Shown piece by piece: positions 12,740-26,148 of a DNA stretch of 64,000 bases (its first letter is position 1; each line of letters begins with the position of its first letter). The stretch is from Sympetrum striolatum (Eukaryota; Arthropoda; Insecta; Odonata; Libellulidae): NCBI GenBank assembly GCA_947579665.1, contig OX388341.1, forward strand, positions 620,001-684,000, given 5' to 3'. Below the pieces are notes generated by a model. The model was given only the letters and a program-made list of their open reading frames with translations, was not told the origin of the DNA and ran no database searches. A program made the position numbers and the translations under genes.

Positions 12740-13183
12740 TTGCTGTTAATTGAGATTAAGTTAGCTATTGCTATCAAAAATAAAATACAATCTCTTACGA
12801 TTCTATCTCTCTTCCTGTCCATCATTAAGTCGAATCATCTGCAATACAATGGAGTCACTGGTGATGCTGCGGTACTTAGAAAGATTAGGAGAGCCAGGAA
12901 GCGGAGGATGCCTAATAAATTGAGTATTAAAGTATACAATGCGTATTTAGTTTAACTGTCATTGCTGTTAATTGAGATTAAGTTAGCTATTGTTATCAAT
13001 AATAGAATACAATCTCTTACGATTCTTTTTCTCTTCCTGGCCAACATTAAGTCGAATCATCTTTAATACAATGGAGTTACTGGTGATGCTGCGGTGCTTA
13101 GAAAGATTAGGAGAGCCAGGAAGCGGAGGATGCCTAATAAAGTGAGTATTAAAGTATACAATGCGTATTTAGTTTAACTGTCG
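12740..13183 (+). repeat. Two full monomers linking the trimer block to the super-repeat
   Basis: The 12740 unit is the GCTATCAAAAATAAAATAC / CTGTCCATC kind of the preceding trimer block. The 12962 unit is the ATCAATAATAG / CTTTAATAC kind, with GAGTTACTGG and CCTAATAAAGTGAG. Nothing other than satellite is present. Confidence 0.9.
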
Positions 13184-13403
13184 TTGCTGTTAATTGAGAT
13201 TAAGTTAGCTATTGTTATCAAAAATAGAATACAATCTCTTACGATTCTTTTTCTCTTCCTGGCCATCATAAGTCAATCATCTTAAAAACAATGGAGTCAC
13301 TGGTGATGCTGCGGTGCTTAGAAAGATTAGGAGACCCAGGAAGCGGAGGATGCCTAATAAATTGAGTATTAAAGTATACAATGCGTATTTAGTTTAACTG
13401 TCA

Positions 13404-13524
13404 TTGCTGTGAATTGAGATTAAGTTAGCTATTGTTATCAAAAATAGAATACAATCTCTTACGATTCTTTCTCTCTTCCTGGCCATCATTAACTCGAATC
13501 ATCTTTAATACAATGGAGTCACTG
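13404..13524 (+). repeat. 121-bp truncated monomer
   Basis: It begins TTGCTGTGAATTGAG and ends at GAGTCACTG directly before TTGCTG. Its start matches the unit at 19213, but its downstream neighbour (TTCGCTAACTTTATC) matches the one after 19556-19676, as if the stretch between had been removed by exchange. Confidence 0.94.
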
Positions 13525-14189
13525 TTGCTGTTAATTGAGATTAAGTTCGCTAACTTTATCAAAAATAGAATACAATCTCTTACGATTCTTTTCTCTTCCT
13601 GGCCATCATTAACTCGAATCATCTGCAATACAATGGAGTCACTAGTGATGCTGCGGTGCTTTGAAAGATTACGAGAGCCAGGAAGCAGAGGATGCCTAAG
13701 AATTTGAGTATTAAAGTATACAATGCGTATTTAGTTTATCTGTCATTGCTGTTAATTGAGATTAAGTTAGCTATTGTTATCAAAAATAGAATACAATCTC
13801 TTACGATTCTTTTTCTCTTCCTGACCATCATTAAGTCGAATCATCTTTAATACAATGGAGTCACTGGTGATGCTACGGTGCTTAGAAAGATTAGGAGAGC
13901 CAGGAAGCGGAGGATGCCTAATAAATTGAGTATTAAAGTATACAATGCGTATTTAGTTTAACTGTCGTTGCTGTTAATTGAGATTTAGTTAGCTATTGCT
14001 ATCAAATATAAAATACAATCTCTTTCGATACTTTTTCACTTCCTGGCCATCATTACTTCGAATCATCTGCAATACAATGGAGTCAATGGTGATGCTGCGG
14101 TGCTTAGAAGGATTAGGAGAGCCAGGCAGCGGAGGATGCCTAATAAATTGAGTATTAAAGTAAACAATGCGTATTTAGTTTAACTGTCA

Positions 14190-14310
14190 TTGCTGTTAAT
14201 TGAGATTAAGTTAGCTATTGTTATCAAAAATAGAAGTCAATCACTTACGATTCTATCTCTCTTCCTGTCCATCATTAAGTCGAATCATCTGCAATACAAT
14301 GGAGTCACTG
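14190..14310 (+). repeat. 121-bp truncated monomer with type A front half
   Basis: It carries GAAGTCAATCACTTACGATTC and CTGTCCATC (type A markers) but ends GAGTCACTG. The next unit begins ATGCTG instead of TTGCTG. Length and breakpoint equal those of the other truncated units, so the A at the junction is most simply a substitution. Confidence 0.9.
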
Positions 14311-14976
14311 ATGCTGTTAATTGAGATTAAGTTAGCTTTTGTTATCAAAAATAGAATACAATCTCTTACGATTCTTTTTCTCATCCAGGCCAACATTAAG
14401 TCGAATCATCTGCAATACAATGGAGTCACTGGTGATGCTGCGGTGCTTAGAAAGATTAGGAGAGCCAGGAAGCGGAGGATGCCTAATAAATTGAGTATTA
14501 AAGTATACAATGCGTATTAAGTTTAACTGTCATTGCTGTTAATTGAGATTAAGTTAGCTATTGCTATCAAAAATAAAATACAATCTCTAACGATTCTTTT
14601 TCTCTTCCTGGCCATCATTAAGTCGAATCATCTGCAATACAATGAAGTCACTAGTGATGCTGCGGAGCTTAGAAAGATTAGGAGAGCCAGGAAGCGGAGG
14701 ATGCCTAATAAATTGAGTATTAAAGTATACAATGCGTATTAAGTTTAACTGTCATTACTGTTAATTGAGATTAAGTTAGCTTTTGTTATCAAAAAAAGAA
14801 TACAATCTCTTACGATTCTATCTCTCTTCCTGTCCATCATTAAGTCGAATCATCTGCAATACAATGGAGTCACTGGTGATGCTGCGGTGCTTAGAAAGAT
14901 AAGGAGAGCCAGGAAGCGGAGGATGCCTAATAAAGTGAGTATTAAAGTAAACAATGCGTATTTAGTTTAACTGTCA
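14311..14976 (+). repeat. Three type B monomers
   Basis: These are ordinary full-length units with variants such as CTCATCCAGGCCAAC (about 14382) and GCTGCGGAGCTTAG (about 14660). Nothing except satellite sequence is visible. Confidence 0.88.
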
Positions 14977-16752
14977 TTGCTGTTAATTGAGATTAAGTTA
15001 GCTATTGCTATCAAAAATAAAATACAATCTCTTACGATTCTTTTTATCTTCCTGGCCATCATTAAGTCGAATCATCTGCAATACAATGGAGTCACTGGTG
15101 ATGCTGCGGTGCTTAGAAAGATTAGGAGAGCCAGGAAGCGGAGGATGCCTAATAAAGTGAGTATTAAAGTATACAATGCGTATTAAGTTTAACTGTCATT
15201 GCTGTTAATTGAGATTAAGTTAGCTATTGTTATCAATAATAGAATACAATCTCTTACGATTCTTTTTCTCTTCCTGGCCAACATTAAGTCGAATCATCTT
15301 TAATACAATGGAGTCACTGGTGATGCTGCGGTGCTTAGAAAGATTAGGAGAGCCAGGAAGCGGAGGATGCCTAATAAATTGAGTATTAAAGTATACAATG
15401 CGTATTTAGTTTAACTTTCGTTGCTGTTAATTGAGATTTAGTTAGCTATTGCTATCAAAAATAAAATACAATCTCTTTCGATTCTTTTTCTCTTCCTGGC
15501 CATCATTAGGTCGAATCATCTGCAATACAATGGAGTCACTAGTGATGCTACGGTGCTTAGAAGGATTAGGAGAGCCAGGAAGCGGAGGATGCCTAGTTAA
15601 TTGAGTATTAAAGTAAACAATGCGCATTTAGTTTAACTGTCATTGCTGTTAATTGAGATTAAGTTAGCTATTGTTATCGAAAATAGAATACAATCACTTA
15701 CGATTCTTTCTCTCTTCCTGTCCATCATTAAGTCGAATCATCTGCAATACAATGGAGTCTGTGGTGAAGCTGCGGTGCTTAGAAAGATAAGGAGAGCCAG
15801 GAAGCGGAGGATGCCTAATAAATTGAGTATTGAAGTAAACAATGCGTTTTCAGTTTAACTGTCATTGCTGTTAATTGAGATTAAGTTAGCTATTGTTATA
15901 AAAAATAGAATACAATCTCTTACGATTCTTTTTATCTTCCTGGCCATCATTAAGTCGAATCATCTGCAATACAATGGAGTCACTGGTGATGCTGCGGTGC
16001 TTAGAAAGATTAGGAGAGCCAGGAAGCGGAGGATGCCTAATAAAGTGAGTATTAAAGTATACAATGCGTATTAAGTTTAACTGTCATTGCTGTTAATTGA
16101 GATTAAGTTAGCTATTGTTATCAATAATAGAATACAATCTCTTACGATTCTTTTTCTCTTCCTGGCCAACATTAAGTCGAATCATCTTTAATACAATGGA
16201 GTCACTGGTGATGCTGCGGTGCTTAGAAAGATTAGGAGAGCCAGGAAGCGGAGGATGCCTAATAAATTGAGTATTAAAGTATACAATGCGTATTTAGTTT
16301 AACTTTCGTTGCTGTTAATTGAGATTTAGTTAGCTATTGCTATCAAAAATAAAATACAATCTCTTTCGATTCTTTTTCTCTTCCTGGCCATCATTAGGTC
16401 GAATCATCTGCAATACAATGGAGTCACTGGTGATGCTACGGTGCTTAGAAGGATTAGGAGAGCCAGGAAGCGGAGGATGCCTAGTTAATTGAGTATTAAA
16501 GTAAACAATGCGTATTTAGTTTCACTGTCATTGCTGTTAATTGAGATTAAGTTAGCTATTGTTATCGAAAATAGAATACAATCACTTACGATTCTTTCTC
16601 TCTTCCTGTCCATCATTAAGCAGAATCATCTGCAATACAATGGAGTCTGTGGTGAAGCTGCGGTGCTTAGAAAGATTTGGAGAGCCAGGAAGCGGAGGAT
16701 GCCTAATAAATTGAGTATTGAAGTAAACAATGCGTATTTAGTTTAACTGTCA
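14977..16752 (+). repeat. Tandem 888-bp tetramer, two copies
   Basis: Tetramers 14977-15864 and 15865-16752 repeat four units in the same order: a unit with TTTTTATCTTCC, a unit with ATCAATAATAG, a unit with CTCTTTCGATTC plus CATTAGGTCG and CCTAGTTAATTG, and an A-type unit with TTATCGAAAATAG. The offset is exactly 4 x 222 bp. The last three units recur near 21.45-22.1 kb and 27.8-28.5 kb, where they mark the super-repeat boundary. Confidence 0.93.
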
Positions 16753-17640
16753 TTGCAGTTAATTGAGATTAAGTTAACTATTGTTATCAAAAATAGAATA
16801 CAATAACTTACGATTCTTTTTCTCTTTCTGGCCATCATAAAGTCGAATCATCTGCAATACAATGGAGTCTGTGGTGAAGCTGCGGTGTTTAGAAAGATTT
16901 GGTGAGCCAGGAAGCGGAGGATGCATAATAAATTGAGTATTGAAGTAAACAATGCATATTTAGTTTAACTGTCATTGCTGTTAATCGAGATTAAGTTAAT
17001 TATTGTTATCAAAAATAGAATACAATCACTTCCGATTCTTTCTCTCTTCCTGTCCATCATTTAGTCGAATCATCTGCAATACAATGTAGTCTGTGGTGAG
17101 GCTGCGGTGCTTAGAAAGATTAGGATATCCAGGAAGCGGAGAATGCCTAATAAATTGAATATTAAAGTATACAATGCGTATTTAGTTTAACTGTCATTGC
17201 TGTTAATTGAGATTAAGTTAGCTATTTTTATCAAAAATAGAATACAATCTCTTACGATTCTTTCTCTCTTCCTGTCCATCATTAAGTCGAATCATCTGCA
17301 ATACAATGGAGTCACTGGTGATGCTGCGGTGCTTAGAAAGATTAGGAGAGCCAGGAAGCGGAGGATGCCTAATAAATAGAGTATTAAAGTATACAATGCG
17401 TATTAAGTTTAACTGTCATTGCTGTTAATTGAGATTAAGTTAGCTATTGTTATCAAAGATAGAATACAATCTCTTACGATTCTTTTTCTCTTCCTGGCCA
17501 TCATTAAGTCGAATCATCTTTAATACAATGGAGTCACTGGTGATGCTGCGGTGCTTAGAAAGATTAGGAGAACCAGGAAGTGCAGGATGCCTAATAAATT
17601 GAGTATTAAAGTATACAATGCGTATTAAGTTTAACTGTCA

Positions 17641-17761
17641 TTGCTGTTAATTGAGATTAAGTTAGCTATTGTTATCAAAAATAGAATACAATCTCCTACG
17701 ATTCTTTTTCTCTTCCAGGCCATCATTCAGTCGAATCATCTTTAATACAATGGAGTCACTG
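17641..17761 (+). repeat. 121-bp truncated monomer
   Basis: It carries CTCCTACGATTC and CATCATTCAGTCG. The following unit has CTAAGAAGGATTAGGAGAGCAAGG. The same neighbour combination is found at 35633-35753, but this unit is missing from the equivalent place in super-repeat copy 2 (near 23.0 kb). Confidence 0.95.
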
Positions 17762-17983
17762 TTGCTGTTAATTGAGATTAAGTTAGCTTTTGTTATCAAA
17801 AATAGAATACAATCTCTTACGATTCTTTTTCTCTTCCTGGCCATCATTAAGTCGAATCATCTGCAATACAATGTAGTCACTGGTGATGCTGCGGTGCTAA
17901 GAAGGATTAGGAGAGCAAGGAAGCGCAGGATGCCTAATAAATAGAGTATTAAAGTATACAATGCGTATTAAGTTTAACTGTCA

Positions 17984-18104
17984 TTGCTGTTAATTGAGAT
18001 TAAGTTAGCTATTGTTATCAAAAATAGAATACTATCTCCTACGATTCTTTTTCTCTTCCTGGCCATCATTAAGTCGAATCATCTTTAATACAATGGAGTC
18101 ACTG
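17984..18104 (+). repeat. 121-bp truncated monomer
   Basis: It is 343 bp after the previous truncated unit. The private variant ATACTATCTCCTACG is shared only with 23227-23347 and 29619-29739, making this an orthologous position in the three super-repeat copies. Confidence 0.95.
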
Positions 18105-19212
18105 TTGCTGTTAATTGAGATTAAGTTAGCATTTGTTATCAAAAATAGAATACAATCTCTTACGATTCTTTTTCTCTTCCTGGCCATCATTAAGTCGAAT
18201 CATCTTTAATACAATGGAGTCACTGGTGATGCTGCGGTGCTTAGAAAGATTAGGAGAACCAGGAAGCGGAGGATGCCTAATAAATAGAGTATTAAAGTAT
18301 ACAATGAGTATTTAGTTTAACTGTCATTGCTGTTAATTGAGATTAAGTTAGCTATTGGTATCAAAAATAGAATATAATCTCTTACGATTCTTTTTCTCTT
18401 CCTGGCCATCATTAAGTCGAATCATCTTTAATACAATGGAGTCACTGGTGATGCTGCGGTGCTTAGAAAGATTAGGAGAGCCAGGAAGCGGATGATGCCT
18501 AATAAATTGAGTATTAAAGTATACAATGCGTATTTAGTTTAACTGTCGTTGCTGTTAATTGAGATTAAGTTAGCTATTGTTATCAAAAATAGAATACAAT
18601 CTCTTACGATTCTTTTTCTCTTCCTGGCCATCATAAGTCAATCATCTTTAAAACAATAGAGTCACTGGTGATGCTGCGGTGCTTAGAAAGATTAGGAGAA
18701 CCAGGAAGCGGAGGATGCCTAATAAATAGAGTATTAAAGTATACAATGAGTATTTAGTTTAACTGTCATTGCTGTTAATTGAGATTAAGTTAGCTATTGG
18801 TATCAAAAATAGAATATAATCTCTTACGATTCTTTTTCTCTTCCTGGCCATCATTAAGTCGAATCATCTTTAATACAATGGAGTCACTGGTGATGCTGCG
18901 GTGCTTAGAAAGATTAGGAGAACCAGGAAGCGGAGGATGCCTAATAAATAGAGTATTAAAGTATACAATGAGTATTTAGTTTAACTGTCATTGCTGTTAA
19001 TTGAGATTAAGTTAGCTATTGGTATCAAAAATAGAATATAATCTCATACGATTCTTTTTCTCTTCCTGGCCATCATTAAGTCGAATCATCTTTAATACAA
19101 TGGAGTCACTGGTGATGCTGCGGTGCTTAGAAAGATTAGGAGAGCCAGGAAGCGGAGGATGCCTAATAAATTGAGTATTAAAGTATACAATGCGTATTTA
19201 GTTTAACTGTCA

Positions 19213-19333
19213 TTGCTGTGAATTGAGATTAAGTTAGCTATTGTTATCAAAAATAGAATACAATCTCTTACGATACTTTCTCTCTTCTTGGCCATCATTA
19301 ACTCGAATCATCTTTAATACAATGGAGTCACTG
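19213..19333 (+). repeat. 121-bp truncated monomer (CTGTGAATTG kind)
   Basis: It begins TTGCTGTGAATTGAG and has CTCTTCTTGGCC. It corresponds to 24677-24797 in copy 2. Confidence 0.95.
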
Positions 19334-19555
19334 TTGCTGTTAATTGAGATTAAGTTAGCTTTTGTTATCAAAAATAGAATACAATCTCTTACGATTCTTT
19401 TTCTCTTCCTGGCCATCATTAAGTCGAATCATCTTTAATACAATGGAGTCACTAGTGATGCTGCGGTGCTTAGAAAGATTACGAGAGCCAGGAAGCAGAG
19501 GATGCCTAAGAATTTGAGTATAAAAGTATACAATGCGTATTTAGTTTATCTGTCA

Positions 19556-19676
19556 TTGCTGTTAATTGAGATTAAGTTAGCTATTGTTATCAAAAATAGA
19601 ATACAATCTCTTACGATTCTTTCTCTCTTCCTGGCCATCATTAACTCGAATCATCTTTAATACAATGGAGTCACTG
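19556..19676 (+). repeat. 121-bp truncated monomer
   Basis: It follows a unit ending TTTATCTGTC and is followed by the TTCGCTAACTTTATC unit. It corresponds to 25020-25140, 31511-31631 and 34060-34180. Confidence 0.95.
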
Positions 19677-20563
19677 TTGCTGTTAATTGAGATTAAGTTC
19701 GCTAACTTTATCAAAAATAGAATACAATCTCTTACGATTCTTTTCTCTTCCTGGCCATCATTAACTCGAATCATCTGCAATACAATGGAGTCACTAGTGA
19801 TGCTGCGGTGCTTAGAAAGATTACGAGAGCCAGGAAGCAGAGGATGCCTAAGAATTTGAGTATTAAAGTATACAATGCGTATTTAGTTTATCTGTCATTG
19901 CTGTTAGTTGAGATTAAGTTAGCTATTGTTATCAAAAATAGAATACAATCTCATACGATTCTTTTTCTCTTCCTGACCATCATTAAGTCGAATCATCTTT
20001 AATTCAATGGAGTCACTGGTGATGCTATGGTGCTTAGAAAGATTAGGAGAGCCAGGAAGCGGAGGATGCCTAATAAATTGAGTATTAAAGTAAACAATGC
20101 GTATTTAGTTTAACTGTCATTGCTGTTAATTGAGATTAAGTTAGCTTATGTTACCAAAAATAGAATACAATCTCTTACGATTCTTTTTCTATTCCTGGCC
20201 ATCATTAAGTCGAATCATCTGCAATACAATGGAGTCACAGGTGATGCTGCGGTGCTTGGAAAGATTAGGAGAGCCAGGAAGCGGAGGATGCCTAATAAAT
20301 TGAGTTTTAAAGTATACAATGCGTATTAAGTTTAACTTTCATTGCTGTTAATTGAGATTAAGTTAGCTATTGCTATCAAAAATAAAATACAATCTCTTAC
20401 GATTCTTTTTCTCTTCCTGGCCATCATTAAGTCGAATCATCTGCAATACAATGGAGTCACTGGTGATGCTGCGGTGCTTAGAAAGATTAGGAGAGCCAGA
20501 AAGCGGAGGATGCCTAATAAAGTGAGTATTAAAGTATACAATGCGTATTTAGTTTAACTGTCG

Positions 20564-21222
20564 TTGCTGTTAATTGAGATTTAGTTAGCTATTGCTATCA
20601 AAAATAAAATACAATCTCTTTCGATTCTTTTTCACTTCCTTGCCATCATAAAGTCGAATCATCTGCAATACAATGGAGTCACTAGTGATGCTGCGGTGCT
20701 TAGAAGGATTAGGAGAGCCAGGCAGCGGAGGATGCCTAATAAATTGAGTATTAAAGTAAACAATGCGTATTTAGTTTAACTGTCATTGCTGTTAATTGAG
20801 ATTAAGTTAGCTATTGTTATCAAAAATAGAAGACAATCACTTACGATTCTTTCTCTCTTCCTGTCCATTATTAAGTCGAATCATCTGCAATACAATGGAG
20901 TCTGTGGTGAAGCTGCGGAGCTTAGAAAGATTTGGAGAGCCAGGAAGCGGAGGATGCCTAATAAATTGAGTATTAAAGCAAACAATGCGTATTTAGTTTA
21001 ACTGTCATTGCTGTTAATTGAGATTAAGTTAGCTATTGTTATCAAAGATAGAATACAATCTCTTACGATTCTTTTCTATTCCTGGCCATCATTAACTCGA
21101 ATCATCTGCAATACAATGAAGTCACTGGTGATGCTGCGGTGCTTAGAATGATTAGGAGAGCAAGGAAGCGCAGGATGCCTAATAAATTGAGTATTAAAGT
21201 ATACAATGCGTATTAAGTTTAA
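20564..21222 (+). repeat. CTTTCGATTC / GAAGACAATC landmark module
   Basis: This run of three units (CTCTTTCGATTCTTTTTCAC unit; type A unit with GAAGACAATC and GCTGCGGAGC; unit with TTAGAATGATTAGGAGAGCAAGG) recurs at 39972-40630, offset 19408 bp. Parts of it also appear near 14.0, 43.3-43.7 and 55.05 kb, and its first unit near 36.9 kb. It is a long-range marker for aligning distant parts of the array. Confidence 0.85.
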
Positions 21223-23226
21223 CTGTCATTACTGTTAATTGAGATTAAGTTAGCTTTTGTTATCAAAAAAAGAATACAATCTCTTACGATTCTATCTCTC
21301 TTCCTGGCCATCATTAACTCGAATCATCTGCAATACAATGAAGTCACTGGTGATGCTGCGGTGCTTAGAATGATTAGGAGAGCAAGGAAGCGGAGGATGC
21401 CTAATAAAGTGAGTATTAAAGTATACAATGCGTATTAAGTTTAACTGTCATTGCTGTTAATTGAGATTAAGTTAGCTATTGTTATCAATAATAGAATACA
21501 ATCTCTTACGATTCTTTTTCTCTTCCTGGCCAACATTAAGTCGAATCATCTGCAATACAATGGAGTCACTGGTGATGCTGCGGTGCTTAGAAAGATTAGG
21601 AGAGCCAGGAAGCGGAGGATGCCTAATTAATTGAATATTAGAGTAAACAATGCGTATTTAGTTTAACTTTCGTTGCTGTTAATTGAGATTTAGTTAGCTA
21701 TTGCTATCAAAAATAAAATACAATCTCTTTCGATTCTTTTTCTCTTCCTGGCCATCATTAGGTCGAATCATCTGCAATACAATGGAGTCACTGGTGATGC
21801 TGCGGTGCTTAGAAGGATTAGGAGAGCCAGGAAGCGGAGGATGCCTAGTTAATTGAGTATTAAAGTAAACAATGCAGATGTAGTTTAACTGTCATTGCTG
21901 TTAATTGAGATTAAGTTAGCTATTGTTATCGAAAATAGAATACAATCACTTACGATTCTTTCTCTCTTCCTGTCCATCATTAAGTCGAATCATCTGCAAT
22001 ACAATGGAGTCTGTGGTGAAGCTGCGGTGCTTAGAAAGATAAGGAGAGCCAGGAAGCGGAGGATGCCTAATAAATTGAGTATTGAAGTAAACAATGCGTA
22101 TTTAGTTTAACTGTCATTGCAGTTAATTGAGATTAAGTTAACTATTGTTATCAAAAATAGAATACAATAACTTACGATTCTTTTTCTCTTTCTGGCCATC
22201 ATAAAGTCGAATCATCTGCAATACAATGGAGTCTGTGGTGAAGCTGCGGTGTTTAGAAAGATTTGGTGAACCAGGAAGCGGAGGATGCATAATAAATTGA
22301 GTATTGAAGTAAACAATGCATATTTAGTTTAACTGTCATTGCTGTCAATCGAGATTAAGTTAATTATTGTTATCAAAAATAGAATACAATCACTTCCGAT
22401 TCTTTCTCTCTTCCTGTCCATCATTTAGTCGAATCATCTGCAATACAATGTAGTCTGTGGTGAGGCTGCGGTGCTTAGAAAGATTAGGATATCCAGGAAG
22501 CGGAGGATGCCTAATAAATTGAATATTAAAGTATACAATGCGTATTTAGTTTAACTGTCATTGCTGTTAATTGAGATTAAGTTAGCTATTTTTATCAAAA
22601 ATAGAATACAATCTCTTACGATTCTTTCTCTCTTCCTGTCCATCATTAAGTCGAATCATCTGCAATACAATGGAGTCACTGGTGATGCTGCGGTGCTTAG
22701 AAAGATTAGGAGAGCCAGGAAGCGGAGGATGCCTAATAAATAGAGTATTAAAGTATACAATGCGTATTAAGTTTAACTGTCATTGCTGTTAATTGAGATT
22801 AAGTTAGCTATTGTTATCAAAGATAGAATACAATCTCTTACGATTCTTTTTCTCTTCCTGGCCATCATTAAGTCGAATCATCTTTAATACAATGGAGTCA
22901 CTGGTGATGCTGCGGTGCTTAGAAAGATTAGGAGAACCAGGAAGTGGAGGATGCCTAATAAATTGAGTATTAAAGTATACAATGCGTATTTAGTTTAACT
23001 GTCATTGCTGTTAATTGAGATTAAGTTAGCTTTTGTTATCAAAAATAGAATACAATCTCTTACGATTCTTTTTCTCTTTCTGGCCATCATTAAGTCGAAT
23101 CATCTGCAATACAATGTAGTCACTGGTGATGCTGCGGTGCTAAGAAGGATTAGGAGAGCAAGGAAGCACAGGATGCCTAATAAATAGAGTATTAAAGTAT
23201 ACAATGCGTATTAAGTTTAACTGTCA

Positions 23227-23347
23227 TTGCTGTTAATTGAGATTAAGTTAGCTATTGATATCAAAAATAGAATACTATCTCCTACGATTCTTTTTCTCTT
23301 CCTGGCCATCATTAAGTCGAATCATCTTTAATACAATGGAGTCACTG
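23227..23347 (+). repeat. 121-bp truncated monomer
   Basis: Copy 2 equivalent of 17984-18104 (shared ATACTATCTCC), differing by GATATC for GTTATC. Confidence 0.95.
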
Positions 23348-24676
23348 TTGCTGTTAATTGAGATTAAGTTAGCTTTTGTTATCAAAAATAGAATACAATC
23401 TCTTACGATTCTTTTTCTCTTCCTGGCCATCATTAAGTCGAATCATCTTTAATACAATGGAGTCACTGGTGATGCTGCGGTGCTTAGAAAGATTAGGAGA
23501 ACCAGGAAGCGGAGGATGCCTAATAAATAGAGTATTAAAGTATACAATGAGTATTTAGTTTAACTGTCATTGCTGTTAATTGAGATTAAGTTAGCTATTG
23601 GTATCAAAAATAGAATATAATCTCTTACGATTCTTTTTCTCTTCCTGGCCATCATTAAGTCGAATCATCTTTAATACAATGGAGTCACTGGTGATGCTGC
23701 GGTGCTTAGAAAGATTAGGAGAGCCAGGAAGCGGATGATGCCTAATAAATTGAGTATTAAAGTATACAATGCGTATTTAGTTTAACTGTCGTTGCTGTTA
23801 ATTGAGATTAAGTTAGCTATTGTTATCAAAAATAGAATACAATCTCTTACGATTCTTTTTCTCTTCCTGGCCATCATAAGTCAATCATCTTTAAAACAAT
23901 GGAGTCACTGGTGATGCTGCGGTGCTTAGAAAGATTAGGAGAACCAGGAAGCGGAGGATGCCTAATAAATAGAGTATTAAAGTATACAATGAGTATTTAG
24001 TTTAACTGTCATTGCTGTTAATTGAGATTAAGTTAGCTATTGGTATCAAAAATAGAATATAATCTCTTACGATTCTTTTTCTCTTCCTGGCCATCATTAA
24101 GTCGAATCATCTTTAATACAATGGAGTCACTGGTGATGCTGCGGTGCTTAGAAAGATTAGGAGAGCCAGGAAGCGGAGGATGCCTAATAAATTGAGTATT
24201 AAAGTATACAATGCGTATTTAGTTTAACTGTCATTGCTGTGAATTGAGATTAAGTTAGCTATTGTTATCAAAAATAGAATATAATCTCTTACGATTCTTT
24301 TTCTCTTCCTGGCCATCATAAGTCGAATCATCTGCAATACAATGGAGTCACTGGTGATGCTGCGGTGCTTAGAAAGATTAGGAGTACCAGGAAGCGGAGG
24401 ATGCCTAATAAATAGAGTATTAAAGTATACAATGAGTATTTAGTTTAACTGTCATTGCTGTTAATTGAGATTAAGTTAGCTATTGGTATCAAAAATAGAA
24501 TATAATCTCTTACGATTCTTTTTCTCTTCCTGGCCATCATTAAGTCGAATCATCTTTAATACAATGGAGTCACTGGTGATGCTGCGGTGCTTAGAAAGAT
24601 TAGGAGAGCCAGGAAGCGGAGGATGCCTAATAAATTGAGTATTAAAGTATACAATGCGTATTTAGTTTAACTGTCA

Positions 24677-24797
24677 TTGCTGTGAATTGAGATTAAGTTA
24701 GCTATTGTTATCAAAAATAGAATACAATCTCTTACGATTCTTTCTCTCTTCTTGGCCATCATTAACTCGAATCATCTTTAATACAATGGAGTCACTG
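24677..24797 (+). repeat. 121-bp truncated monomer (CTGTGAATTG kind)
   Basis: Copy 2 equivalent of 19213-19333 at offset 5464 bp, with the shared CTCTTCTTGGCC variant. Confidence 0.95.
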
Positions 24798-25019
24798 TTG
24801 CTGTTAATTGAGATTAAGTTAGCTTTTGTTATCAAAAATAGAATACAATCTCTTACGATTCTTTTTCTCTTCCTGGCCATCATTAAGTCGAATCATCTTT
24901 AATACAATGGAGTCACTAGTGATGCTGCGGTGCTTAGAAAGATTACGAGAGCCAGGAAGCAGAGGATGCCTAAGAATTTGAGTATTAAAGTATACAATGC
25001 GTATTTAGTTTATCTGTCC

Positions 25020-25140
25020 TTGCTGTTAATTGAGATTAAGTTAGCTATTGTTATCAAAAATAGAATACAATCTCTTACGATTCTTTCTCTCTTCCTGGCC
25101 ATCATTAACTCGAATCATCTTTAATACAATGGAGTCACTG
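25020..25140 (+). repeat. 121-bp truncated monomer
   Basis: It is preceded by TTTATCTGTCC and followed by the TTCGCTAAC unit, 343 bp after the previous truncated unit. Confidence 0.95.
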
Positions 25141-26027
25141 TTGCTGTTAATTGAGATTAAGTTCGCTAACTTTATCAAAAATAGAATACAATCTCTTACG
25201 ATTCTTTTCTCTTCCTGGCCATCATTAAGTCGAATCATCTGCAATACAATGGAGTCACTAGTGATGCTGCGGTGCTTAGAAAGATTACGAGAGCCAGGAA
25301 GCGGAGGATGCCTAAGAATTTGAGTATTAAAGTATACAATGCGTATTTAGTTTATCTGTCATTGCTGTTAATTGAGATTAAGTTAGCTATTGTTATCAAA
25401 AATAGAATACAATCTCTTACGATTCTTTTTCTCTTCCTGACCATCATTAAGTCGAATCATCTTTAATACAATGGAGTCACTGGTGATGCTACGGTGCTTA
25501 GAAAGATTAGGAGAGCCAGGAAGCGGAGGATGCCTAATAAATTGAGTATTAAAGCAAACAATGCGTATTTAGTTTAACTGTCATTGCTGTTAATTGAGAT
25601 TAAGTAAGCTTATGTTATCAAAAATAGAATACAATCTCTTACGATTCTTTTTCTCTTCCTGGCCATCATTAAGTCGAATCATCTGCAATACAATGGAGTC
25701 ACTGGTGATGCTGCGGTGCTTAGAAAGGTAAGGAGAGCCAGGAAGCGGAGGATGCCTAATAAATTGAGTATTAAAGTATACAATGCGTATTTAGTTTAAC
25801 TGTCGTTGCTGTTAATTGAGATTTAGTTAGCTATTGCTATCAAAAATAAAATACAATCTCTTACGATTCTTTTTCTCTTCCTGGCCATCATTAAGTCGAA
25901 TCATCTGCAATACAATGGAGTCACTGGTGATGCTGCGGTGCTTAGAAAGATTAGGAGAGCCAGAAAGCGGAGGATGCCTAATAAATTGAGTATTAAAGTA
26001 AACAATGCGTATTTAGTTTATCTGTCA

Positions 26028-26148
26028 TTGCTGTTAATTGAGATTAAGTTAGCTATTGTTATCAAAAATAGAATACAATCTCTTACGATTCTTTCTCTCT
26101 TCCTGGCCATCATTAACTCGAATCATCTTTAATACAATGGAGTCACTG
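26028..26148 (+). repeat. 121-bp truncated monomer
   Basis: It lies between a TTTATCTGTC junction and a unit with TTATCAAAGATAG. It is the first member of a 343-bp tandem pair. Confidence 0.95.

Larger units (their letters stand above)
13184..14310 (+). repeat. Partial copy (copy 0) of the large super-repeat
   Basis: The order of special units matches 18548-20785 further on: a 220-bp unit with CATAAGTCAATC, a CTGTGAATTGAG truncated unit, a unit with TTCGCTAACTTTATC, a unit with GAGCCAGGAAGCAGAGG and CCTAAGAATTTGAG ending TTTATCTGTC, then a unit with CTCTTTCGAT and TTTTTCACTTCC followed by an A-like unit. Compared with 19213-19676 this copy lacks one 343-bp module (121+222): offsets are 5809 bp before and 6152 bp after. 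It also lacks two more full units (offset then 6596 bp). Confidence 0.85.
16531..21894 (+). repeat. Super-repeat copy 1 (5364 bp)
   Basis: It starts at the TTATCGAAAATAG type A unit and runs through a fixed order: CATTGCAGTTAATTG unit with GATGCATAATAAATTG; TTAATCGAG unit with CACTTCCGATTC and GGATATCCAGG; a CTATTTTTATC unit; 121-bp units; units ending AATGAGTATTTAG; a 220-bp unit; the CTGTGAATTGAG truncated unit; the TTCGCTAAC unit; the CTTTCGATTC unit; then a GAAGACAATC type A unit. The next copy starts 5364 bp later at 21895. Alignment to copy 2 needs steps of 5364, 5243 and 5464 bp, i.e. loss of one 121-bp unit and gain of one 221-bp unit in copy 2. Confidence 0.9.
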